5,154 bases of DNA from an uncultured Bacteroidales bacterium (GTDB taxonomy: Bacteria > Bacteroidota > Bacteroidia > Bacteroidales > Paludibacteraceae): NCBI GenBank assembly GCA_937892015.1, contig CALAUY010000174.1, positions 1-5,154 of the forward strand, given 5' to 3'. Shown here one piece after another: positions 1 to 5,154 of the stretch (position 1 is the stretch's first letter; each line of letters begins with the position of its first letter). The notes under the pieces were generated by a model. The model was not told the origin of the DNA. It saw nothing but the letters and a program-made list of their open reading frames with translations, and did not search any database. The position numbers were made by a program, and so were the translations under genes.

Positions 1-648
1 ATAACTATTCAGGTCATAGAAAGCTAACTCTCTAACTGATGCTAAGGCGTCAACCTGGATTGTTATACCTGTCTCAGCTTCTCCTGTATAGTACAGAACC
101 TTATCCTTTACTATTCGAATATTACCAACTTCCCAAACATCGAAGTTATCATCATCAGTAAGACTTGTTTCTGTATCTGGAAATGGTAGTTCAAACAGCG
201 GTTCAACACCACCAAATGGTATTGTGGTATCCGCTAAAGAGTAAAGGAATGGGTCGGGACAGAGTATGCTGATTTGGCCTGTCGACTTATCAGAAAAGAT
301 ATTAGGTTCATTCTTCTCAACTATTCCTGAAGTTGTAAGCTCTCTAGTATCAGTCTTAACTACTAGAGTGATGAATTTCTTGACTGGGAAGAACTTGTCA
401 GCTACATGTCTTGATTGCTCAATGTCGTTTCCCCAGTACTTCACTGTGAATACAATATTACGTTTTGTTAATTTAGCAGAGTTAACAGTGTGGTAGTCGC
501 TGCCTGCCAAATCTGTTAAGTTAACATCTGCTTGTACTTGGCCTAAGCCAGTAACTGACGTAATAGCCAACCCAGACGAATCCGGGTCAGCCAATGTCAG
601 TTCCAAACTTTCACCTAAGTGATTTGTGACTATGAATGATTTTATCAT
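1..648 (-). CDS. Phage distal tail protein (Dit-like), N-terminal 216 codons, runs off the window
   Basis: The minus-strand frame is open from ATG at 648-646 to base 1 with no stop, so the C-terminus lies outside the window. It begins MIKSFIVTNHLGESLEL. Landmarks are GLG at about 34-36, NSAKLTKRNI at 56-65, a YWGN...SRHVADKFFPVKK stretch at 71-91, EKNEPNIFS at 111-119, ISILCPDPFLYS at 126-137, and a GEAETGITIQVDA segment at about 189-201. From memory, these match the siphovirus tail-family protein of Gram-positive phages that forms the hub between tail tube and baseplate (Dit). The start is supported by a strong Shine-Dalgarno and an ATGA overlap with the preceding frame. Arginine is AGA in three of five codons and GC is about 40%, unlike the neighbouring pur genes. 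No signal peptide or membrane segment is seen. The family call is firm; the precise baseplate role is inferred. Confidence 0.85.
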   Translation of the reverse strand, partial: MIKSFIVTNHLGESLELTLADPDSSGLAITSVTGLGQVQADVNLTDLAGSDYHTVNSAKLTKRNIVFTVKYWGNDIEQSRHVADKFFPVKKFITLVVKTDTRELTTSGIVEKNEPNIFSDKSTGQISILCPDPFLYSLADTTIPFGGVEPLFELPFPDTETSLTDDDNFDVWEVGNIRIVKDKVLYYTGEAETGITIQVDALASVRELAFYDLNSY

Positions 649-722
649 CTAAAAGCCCCTTTCAATTGTTCCGCCGCTAATCTATTAAGTCTATAAGACT
701 CGTATGGATCAATGTTCTTAGG
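645..722 (-). pseudogene. C-terminal remnant of the phage gene upstream of the Dit-like gene
   Basis: Reading into the TGA at 647-645, the minus-strand frame gives ...KNIDPYESYRLNRLAAEQL followed by KGAFR and stop. This looks like a normal charged helical protein C-terminus. Its stop overlaps the next gene's start (ATGA, 645-648), and the Shine-Dalgarno of that gene lies within it. The frame stays open upstream to a TAA at 767-765, but beyond about 723 the sequence becomes AACCAAA-type repeat rather than plausible coding sequence, and the frame then enters folD. All three arginines in the remnant are AGA. In siphophages of Gram-positive bacteria the gene before Dit is commonly the tail tape measure, so this may be its end; that identity is positional inference only. 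The 5' part is missing, through deletion, recombination or misassembly. The upstream limit of 722 is my estimate. Confidence 0.5.
656..663 (-). promoter_or_regulatory. Shine-Dalgarno of the Dit-like gene
   Basis: On the minus strand GAAAGGGG lies 7 nt before the ATG at 648. It sits inside the final codons of the preceding phage frame, as is usual in tightly packed tail modules. It is the only clear Shine-Dalgarno sequence in the window; purH, purD and folD have none, which sets this block apart from its neighbours. Confidence 0.75.
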
Positions 723-756
723 CGAATTGTTTGTTTGGTTAAATATGATTGTTTGG
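720..756. other. Junction between phage block and purine operon block
   Basis: Composition, codon choice and start-site style change between the folD stop (757) and the first plausible phage codons (about 722). The 35 or so bases are AT-rich and contain a TTTGGTTA repeat. I see no attachment-site duplication, integrase, tRNA, inverted terminal repeat or terminator hairpin here. The exact breakpoint cannot be placed from a single sequence. Confidence 0.5.
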
Positions 757-767
757 TTATTTGGTTA
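734..767. repeat. Three copies of an 8-bp TTTGGTTA repeat at the folD 3' end
   Basis: TTTGGTTA occurs at 734-741, 752-759 and 760-767 on the plus strand; the last two are directly adjacent. On the minus strand the units read TAACCAAA, and the folD stop codon (TAA at 759-757) is the first three bases of the 752-759 unit, so the repeat supplies the end of folD. ATAACCA is shared with the 11-bp repeat before purH. Confidence 0.6.
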
Positions 768-1605
768 TTCTTCGTTGATAACATTCGATGGTGTTGCGGA
801 TAAGCATCGCAATGGTCATCGGTCCGACGCCTCCCGGTACGGGCGTGATGGCCCGCGCAATGGGTGCAACGCCATCGTAGTCCACATCTCCGACGAGGCG
901 TCCGTTGGCGAGGCGGTTGATACCCACATCGATGACGGTGGCACCGAGTTTGACCATTTCGGCGGTAATCATGTGCGGGCGACCAACAGCCACGACGAGA
1001 ATGTCGGCAGTGCGACATACAGCGGCAAGGTCGGCGGTGCGACTGTGGGCGATGGTGACGGTGCAGTTTTTGTCCAAGAGCAGTTTGGCCACGGGCTTAC
1101 CGACGATATTACTGCGACCCACTACGACGGCGTGTTGCCCCGCGAGGGGTGTAGTCGTTGCTTCCAGTAAGGCCATGATGCCTTTCGGCGTACAAGGAAC
1201 GATTGTCTGTCGGTTGAGCCAAAGTCCTGCCACATTGGAAGGGTGAAAACCATCCACATCTTTTTCGGGCGCGATGGCTTCAATGATGCTCAGCTCGTTG
1301 ATGTGATGAGGTAGAGGCAGTTGCACCAAGATGCCGTCCACCAGCGGGTTGTCGTTACGCTCGTGGATGAGTCTGAGTAGTTCGTCCTCGGTAGTCGTTG
1401 CGGGCAGACGGAGCAACTCGCCATCGAGTCCGCAATACTCGGATGCTTTGATCTTGCTGCGGACATACGACATGCTGGCAGGGTCTTCTCCGACGATAAT
1501 CACGTCGAGACAAGGTTTGCGGCCATACTGAGCGGTGAGTCTCGCCACTTCGTCACGCATCTCGTTGCGCAAAGTCTGTGCTATTTGTTTTCCGTCGATA
1601 ATCAT
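757..1605 (-). CDS. folD: Bifunctional methylenetetrahydrofolate dehydrogenase / methenyltetrahydrofolate cyclohydrolase
   Basis: FolD interconverts 5,10-methylene-THF and 10-formyl-THF in the cytoplasm using NADP. The 282-residue product is normal for the family (E. coli 288). The substrate and catalytic site is intact: YVRSK with Tyr47 and Lys51, Lys53, GILVQLPLP at 91-99 with Gln95, and KDVDGFHP at 115-122 with Asp118. These sit at a constant offset of three from E. coli Tyr50, Lys54, Gln98 and Asp121. The NADP-binding Rossmann part shows GRSNIVGKP at 163-171, and PVPGGVGPMT is at 255-264. The start MIIDGK is chosen because its ATG overlaps the purD stop (ATGA) and matches the family N-terminus; the in-frame ATG at 1719 would add 38 unrelated residues from within purD. 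It lacks the long insertions I recall from Bacteroidota FolD. Its product 10-formyl-THF is the PurH formyl donor, which explains its place in the operon. No terminator follows. Confidence 0.96.
   Translation of the reverse strand: MIIDGKQIAQTLRNEMRDEVARLTAQYGRKPCLDVIIVGEDPASMSYVRSKIKASEYCGLDGELLRLPATTTEDELLRLIHERNDNPLVDGILVQLPLPHHINELSIIEAIAPEKDVDGFHPSNVAGLWLNRQTIVPCTPKGIMALLEATTTPLAGQHAVVVGRSNIVGKPVAKLLLDKNCTVTIAHSRTADLAAVCRTADILVVAVGRPHMITAEMVKLGATVIDVGINRLANGRLVGDVDYDGVAPIARAITPVPGGVGPMTIAMLIRNTIECYQRRITK
1602..1605 (-). promoter_or_regulatory. purD-folD ATGA start/stop overlap
   Basis: The purD TGA (1604-1602) and the folD ATG (1605-1603) share bases. No Shine-Dalgarno is visible in the preceding purD codons (...ATACCAAGCTTT), so folD translation probably depends on ribosomes terminating purD. 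The overlap is seen in the sequence; the coupling is inferred. Confidence 0.75.
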
Positions 1606-2852
1606 AAAGCTTGGTATGCTATATCGGTTCTGTAGAATAGATTGTCGCAGTGTATTTTCTGTATTTCGTCGTACGCGTGTTGGCGCGCTTGGGGGATGTT
1701 GTCGCCGTGTGCGACACACATGAGCACACGTCCGCCATTGGTGAGCAGATGTCCGTTCTCGCGGGTCGTGCCCATGTGCAGCACGAGTCCGTCGAACTGT
1801 TCCGTGCCGGTTATCTCCGCGCCTTTTTTATACGTGCCCGGATAACCTTTAGATGCAAGAACGACTCCAACGGTGGCCTGTTGTTGCCACACGAGCGGTG
1901 GCAGTTCGTTTCCTGTGGCAATAGCGTGGAAGACAGTGTACGCATCCGTTTCGAGTAGCGGCAGAACGACTTCGGTCTCGGGGTCCCCGAAACGGGCGTT
2001 GAACTCTATGACGCGGATGCCCTCGGGCGTTTTCATTAGTCCTCCGTAGAGAACGCCTGTGAGTGGTGTTCCCTCGTTGGCCATGGCATCTGCCACAGGT
2101 TGGAGGATGTGGCGGAGTGCCCACTGCTCCTCTTCGGGGCTGATGAAAGGCAGCGGAGTGTATGCGCCCATTCCGCCTGTGTTTGGTCCTTTATCCTCAT
2201 CGAAAGCGCGTTTGTGGTCTTGTGCGAGTGGCATCGGATAGACGCGGTGGTGGTGTACGAATGCCATAAAAGAGAACTCGGGTCCTTGCAGGTAGTCCTC
2301 GATGACCACCTTTCCTTTGCCAAACGCCTCTCCGACGAGCATGTCGCGGAGCGTAAGGTCGGCTTGCTGTTCGTTCTCGGCAATGACGACACCCTTCCCT
2401 GCTGCAAGTCCATCGTATTTAAGGACGGTGGGGTACGTGTTGCGGGAACGGACGTAACGGAGAGCCTCGTTGTAGTCGGCAAAACTGCGATAGGCTGCAG
2501 TCGGGATGTGGTGACGCGCCATGAGTTGCTTGGCAAACTCTTTGCTCGACTCAATCTGTGTGGCGGCTCGTGAATGCCCGAAAACGGCCACTCCCGCCTC
2601 GCGGAACGCATCGGCCACACCCGCTGCCAGTGCCGCCTCGGGTCCGACGACGCAGAGGTCAACTTGGTGGGTAAGTGCAAAGTCGAGCAGTTGTGGCACG
2701 TTGGTGTCGGCAATGGGGACACACTCGGCCAATTGGGCAATCCCTGCATTGCCCTGGGCGCAATAGATATGCTCCACTTGCGGACTGCGACTGAGTTGAT
2801 AGACGATGGCGTGTTCACGTCCTCCTGAACCTATAACAAGTACTTTTTTCAT
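1602..2852 (-). CDS. purD: Phosphoribosylamine-glycine ligase (GAR synthetase)
   Basis: PurD joins glycine to phosphoribosylamine using ATP, the second step of de novo purine synthesis, in the cytoplasm. The 416-residue product is close to the usual 420-430. The N-domain begins MKKVLVIGSGGREHA, the family signature. VVGPE follows at 68-72. The ATP-grasp core has KYDGLAAGKG at 145-154, EFSFMAF at 192-198, QDHKRAFD at 211-218, GPNTGGMGAY at 222-231 and EFNARFGDPE at 283-292, which includes metal- and ATP-binding residues. The C-terminal lid has ASKGYPG at 333-339. The start is set by the conserved N-terminus and is the ATG ending the last of three 29-bp repeat units; no Shine-Dalgarno is present. 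It lies 70 bp after purH and overlaps folD by 4 bp. From memory it resembles Bacillota versions most. No key motif is missing. Confidence 0.97.
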   Translation of the reverse strand: MKKVLVIGSGGREHAIVYQLSRSPQVEHIYCAQGNAGIAQLAECVPIADTNVPQLLDFALTHQVDLCVVGPEAALAAGVADAFREAGVAVFGHSRAATQIESSKEFAKQLMARHHIPTAAYRSFADYNEALRYVRSRNTYPTVLKYDGLAAGKGVVIAENEQQADLTLRDMLVGEAFGKGKVVIEDYLQGPEFSFMAFVHHHRVYPMPLAQDHKRAFDEDKGPNTGGMGAYTPLPFISPEEEQWALRHILQPVADAMANEGTPLTGVLYGGLMKTPEGIRVIEFNARFGDPETEVVLPLLETDAYTVFHAIATGNELPPLVWQQQATVGVVLASKGYPGTYKKGAEITGTEQFDGLVLHMGTTRENGHLLTNGGRVLMCVAHGDNIPQARQHAYDEIQKIHCDNLFYRTDIAYQAL

Positions 2853-2881
2853 CGGTGTACGAGGTTGGTGTTTTTTTTCAT
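2849..2881 (-). other. Upstream mini-ORF of 10 codons ending on the purD start
   Basis: The ATG of the middle repeat unit (2881-2879) opens the frame MKKNTNLVHR and stops at TGA 2851-2849, which overlaps the purD ATG (2852-2850) as ATGA. It carries the same 12 bases before its ATG (CGTACACCG context) and the same AAA AAA after it as purD, so a ribosome able to start purD could plausibly start here. Whether it is translated is unknown; the peptide itself is probably not functional. Confidence 0.35.
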
Positions 2882-2936
2882 CGGTGTACGAGGTTGGTGT
2901 TTTATTTCATCGGTGTACGCGATTAGTGTTTGAAAT
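2850..2936. repeat. Three tandem 29-bp units spanning the purH stop to the purD start
   Basis: Units lie at 2850-2878, 2879-2907 and 2908-2936. The first two differ at one base (T-run versus TTTATTT); the third, containing the purH stop, differs from the middle unit at six of 29 positions. On the minus strand every unit ends with CGTACACCGATG, and the purD ATG is the end of the last unit. The purH stop (CAC TAA) in the purH-side unit corresponds to CAC CAA in the other two. The simplest reading is two duplications of a short purH-purD spacer of about 12 bp, enlarging it to 70 bp. Confidence 0.92.
2902..2910 (-). other. Upstream mini-ORF ATG-AAA-TAA in the purH-purD gap
   Basis: The ATG ending the purH-side repeat unit lies 12 nt past the purH stop and is followed by AAA and then TAA. 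This start-stop of two codons is what remains of the presumed original purD start after duplication. It may capture ribosomes finishing purH; its use is inferred, not shown. Confidence 0.3.
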
Positions 2937-4479
2937 GTCGCATGCCTGTCATGAGCATGGCTATACCATGTTCGTTTGCGGCATCGATACTCTCTTGGTC
3001 GCGTACACTGCCGCCGGGTTGTACGATGGCTCGTATTCCGTATTGAGCTGCTGTTTGTACGCTGTCGGCAAAGGGGAAGAACCCATCGGAGGCCATGATG
3101 AGTCCTGCATCGCGGATGTCTTGTTCCTCGGCTTTAAGTGCTTCTTCTGCCTGTTTGAGCGCAATAGCGGCCGAACCTACGCGGTTCATCTGGCCTGCTC
3201 CAACGCCGTACGTACGGCCGTTCTTGGCCACTAAGATGGCGTTGGACTTGACGTGTTTGACGATACGCCACGCAAACTGTAAGTCGGTCAGTTGCTCGTT
3301 GGTGGGTTGCGTCGTGGTGACGCACATCTCTTTGGTGAGGGGGAGCGTCTGCATGTCTTGTTCTTGAGCGAGTAGTCCCCCGTTGACCGAGACGTATTGC
3401 ATCTGCGGTGCGGCATCGGCCGACATGTCCACTTCAAGCAGACGTAGGTTCTTCTTGGTTGTGAGGACTTCGAGAGCCTCGGGCGTGAAGGCCGGTGCCA
3501 TGATTATCTCGAGGAAGATAGGGTGCATCTGCTCTGCCATCTGTTTGGTGAGGGTGCAGTTAGTGGCCACTATTCCACCGAAAATAGACACTTTGTCGGC
3601 CTCGTAGGCTTTGCGCCATGCGTCCAGTCCGTCGGTGCCGATGGCCGCACCGCACGGGTTCATGTGCTTGAGTCCGACGCAGAAAGGCGTGTTGGTGAAC
3701 TCACGCACGATGTTCAGGGCGGCGTTAGCATCTTGTATGTTGTTGTATGAGAGCTCTTTGCCGTGAATCTGCCGTGCCGTGGCGAGTGAGAAGGGGACGG
3801 GTTGCATAGCGGCATAGAATTTAGCCTGTTGGTGGGGGTTCTCGCCGTATCTAAGACTCTGACGAAGATCGTACTCGAGGAACAGTTTTTCGTTGAGTCC
3901 TGCCGCACGACGCATGAACGTGGCGATGCACATGTCGTACTCGGCCGTGTGGGTGTACGCCTTGGCGCTGAGTTGAAGACGCGTCTCGGGGGTGGTGTTG
4001 CCTTGCGACTGAATCTCGCTGAGTACCATCGGATAGTCAGCAGGGTCGCAGACGACGGTGACATCGTTGTAGTTCTTGGCGGCAGAGCGTAACATAGATG
4101 GTCCGCCAATATCGATATTCTCGATGGCGTCTGCCATGGTGACACCCTCTTTGGCAATAGTCCGGCGGAACGGGTAGAGGTTGACGCAGACGAGGTCGAT
4201 GAGACTTATCTCATTGTCGCGTAGTGCCTGCATGTGTGAGGGTTCGTCTCGGCGTGCGAGTAGTGCGCCGTGCACTTTGGGGTGGAGTGTTTTGACGCGT
4301 CCGTCGCAAATCTCGGGGAAACCCGTGACCTCGCTGATGCCGATGGTGTGGATACCACTATCTTCGAGCAGGCGTTGCGTGCCGCCTGTAGCGATGATTT
4401 GCCATCCGGCAGTTTGGAGTCCTTGGACGAACGGAACGAGTCCTGTTTTGTCACTTACACTTACTAATGCTCTCTTCAT
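2923..4479 (-). CDS. purH: Bifunctional AICAR formyltransferase / IMP cyclohydrolase
   Basis: PurH formylates AICAR with 10-formyl-THF and then closes the ring to IMP, the last two steps of the pathway. At 518 residues it is full length (E. coli 529). The N-terminal MGS-like cyclohydrolase domain, about 1-135, starts MKRALVSVSDKTGLVPF and has TGGT at 31-34, GRVKTLHPKVHG at 60-71 and NIDIGGPSM at 121-129. The transformylase domain shows RYGENPHQ at 210-217, GKELSYNNIQDA at 240-251, the catalytic KHMNPCG at 271-277, KSNA at 411-414 and GVGAGQMNR at 425-433, and ends QPGGSVRDQ...TGMRHFKH. The ATG is fixed by the conserved N-terminus and takes its A from the last base of an 11-bp tandem repeat array; there is no Shine-Dalgarno. 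Family sequences recalled from Lactobacillales are similar. FolD, downstream, makes its formyl donor. Confidence 0.97.
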   Translation of the reverse strand: MKRALVSVSDKTGLVPFVQGLQTAGWQIIATGGTQRLLEDSGIHTIGISEVTGFPEICDGRVKTLHPKVHGALLARRDEPSHMQALRDNEISLIDLVCVNLYPFRRTIAKEGVTMADAIENIDIGGPSMLRSAAKNYNDVTVVCDPADYPMVLSEIQSQGNTTPETRLQLSAKAYTHTAEYDMCIATFMRRAAGLNEKLFLEYDLRQSLRYGENPHQQAKFYAAMQPVPFSLATARQIHGKELSYNNIQDANAALNIVREFTNTPFCVGLKHMNPCGAAIGTDGLDAWRKAYEADKVSIFGGIVATNCTLTKQMAEQMHPIFLEIIMAPAFTPEALEVLTTKKNLRLLEVDMSADAAPQMQYVSVNGGLLAQEQDMQTLPLTKEMCVTTTQPTNEQLTDLQFAWRIVKHVKSNAILVAKNGRTYGVGAGQMNRVGSAAIALKQAEEALKAEEQDIRDAGLIMASDGFFPFADSVQTAAQYGIRAIVQPGGSVRDQESIDAANEHGIAMLMTGMRHFKH

Positions 4480-4533
4480 TATCTTATGGTTATCTTATGG
4501 TTATCTTATGGTTATCTTATGGTTATCTTATGG
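4479..4533. repeat. Five perfect 11-bp tandem repeats before purH
   Basis: TTATCTTATGG is repeated without change at 4479-4489, 4490-4500, 4501-4511, 4512-4522 and 4523-4533. It fills nearly all of the 63-bp purM-purH gap. On the minus strand the unit is CCATAAGATAA, and the final A is the first base of the purH ATG. Each unit has two TAA stops, and because 11 is not a multiple of three the array stops all three forward frames. Perfect identity suggests recent or ongoing copy-number change by slippage. Confidence 0.95.
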
Positions 4534-4542
4534 TTCTGTTTT

Positions 4543-5154
4543 TTAGGATTGTATTACGTTCTCTCCCTCGACTACAGAACCTATTATTTGTGCGGTTTGG
4601 CCGTGTGAGGCGAGGATGCGTATTGCTTCATCGGCTTGTGAGGGGTTGAGCGCAATAACCATTCCGATGCCCATGTTGAAGATGTTGAACATCTCGCGGT
4701 GGGGGATATGGCCGTGCTTTTCGAGGAAACGGAAGACGGGCAGAATCTGCCATGTGCCTTCCTGAATAGAGAAGGCTTGTCCGGGGAGGAAGATGCGGGG
4801 GATGTTTTCGTCGAATCCTCCGCCTGTGATGTGTGCCACTCCGTGTACATCGAGGTGGTGAATAACGTCGAGGACGGGCTTAACGTAGATTTTTGTGGGG
4901 GTAAGGAGTACTTCTCCGAGCGTCTTGTCGGGGTCGAGTTCGGGGTAGATTGTGTGCAAGTCTAAACGGGCATCTCTGATAATCTTCCGTACGAGTGAGT
5001 AGCCGTTGGAGTGTACGCCGGAGGAACTGATGCCGAGAAGGACATCTCCCACGGACACTTTGGTTCCGTCGATGAGTCGGGATTTCTCGACTACACCGGT
5101 TGTATAACCCGCTATGTCGTACTCGCCGTCGGCGTACATGCCGGGCATTTCAGC
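4543..5154 (-). CDS. purM: Phosphoribosylformylglycinamidine cyclo-ligase (AIR synthase), C-terminal 203 residues
   Basis: PurM closes the imidazole ring, turning FGAM into AIR with ATP, in the cytoplasm. The visible frame enters from the window edge in phase and begins AEMPGMYADGEYDIAG, the family's conserved AEMPGMY segment, which in E. coli lies near the middle of about 345 residues; roughly 140 N-terminal residues are therefore outside the window. Further signatures are GVVEKSRLIDG at 20-30 of the fragment, GISSSGVHSNGYSLVRK at 41-57, PTKIYVKPVL at 86-95, HITGGGFDENIPR at 108-120, and MFNIFNMGIGM at 155-165. It ends VVEGENVIQS and a TAA, 63 bp before purH. The N-terminal glycine-rich region cannot be checked. 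Truncation is due only to the window, not to decay. Many Bacillota operons have purN between purM and purH; here it is absent. Confidence 0.96.
   Translation of the reverse strand, partial: AEMPGMYADGEYDIAGYTTGVVEKSRLIDGTKVSVGDVLLGISSSGVHSNGYSLVRKIIRDARLDLHTIYPELDPDKTLGEVLLTPTKIYVKPVLDVIHHLDVHGVAHITGGGFDENIPRIFLPGQAFSIQEGTWQILPVFRFLEKHGHIPHREMFNIFNMGIGMVIALNPSQADEAIRILASHGQTAQIIGSVVEGENVIQS

Noticed and set aside
266..496. Plus-strand ORF of 76 codons in the AT-rich block
   Set aside because: It is antisense to the well-supported Dit-like frame, has no recognisable motif and no clear ribosome binding site.
688..700. AGTCT-ATA-AGACT palindrome as a terminator for folD
   Set aside because: The stem is only 5 bp with a 3-base loop and no following T-run, and it falls inside the presumed phage coding remnant.
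677..1018. Minus-strand 113-codon ORF and other long frames inside folD, purD and purH
   Set aside because: Arginine-, serine- and histidine-rich translations typical of shifted frames in GC-rich coding DNA; each lies within a gene that has full family motifs.
1606..1719. 38-codon N-terminal extension of folD to an in-frame ATG at 1719
   Set aside because: The extra residues (MCRTRRQHPPSAP...) are an out-of-frame reading of purD, and FolD proteins normally begin at the MIIDGK-type start that overlaps the purD stop.
2850..2936. 29-bp repeats as a CRISPR array
   Set aside because: The units are directly adjacent with no spacers and include the purH stop and purD start.
4479..4533. 11-bp repeats as replication iterons or a regulator's operator array
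   Set aside because: There is no replication gene or dyad symmetry, and the array lies within an operon gap; simple duplication explains it.

Overview
The window holds two unrelated blocks, and every gene in both reads on the minus strand. The larger block, about 757-5154, is the 3' part of a de novo purine operon in the order purM (C-terminal part, cut by the window edge), purH, purD, folD. All four frames are open and intact and carry the expected family motifs. PurM makes AIR, PurD makes GAR at the start of the pathway, PurH carries out the last two steps to IMP, and FolD supplies the 10-formyl-THF that PurH uses. From memory, the PurH, PurD and PurM sequences look most like Bacillota (Firmicutes) versions, and FolD lacks the insertions typical of Bacteroidota FolD. 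Against that, none of the three visible start codons has a Shine-Dalgarno sequence, which is unusual for Bacillota. I therefore leave the host phylum open, with Bacillota favoured on protein resemblance.

The smaller block, 1 to about 722, is clearly more AT-rich (about 35-40% GC in lines I counted, against about 55-70% in the pur genes). It is a piece of a siphophage tail module. A 216-codon open frame (1-648, running off the window) resembles the distal tail (Dit) family of Gram-positive phages and has a strong Shine-Dalgarno. It is preceded, with an ATGA overlap, by the last 25 or so codons of another phage gene, perhaps the tape measure. That upstream gene is cut off abruptly about 35 bases past the folD stop. 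The junction is either a real recombination or prophage-decay scar or an assembly chimera.

The most distinctive fine structure is in the gaps of the pur operon. The purM-purH gap is almost entirely five perfect 11-bp tandem repeats ending on the purH ATG. The purH-purD gap is three 29-bp tandem units, each ending in ATG, the last being the purD start. This creates two tiny upstream ORFs, and the second one's stop overlaps the purD start. Two adjacent 8-bp units also carry the folD stop codon. purD and folD overlap by 4 bp (ATGA). I see no RNA genes, CRISPR array, insertion sequence or rho-independent terminator, and no gene-free stretch above about 110 bases.
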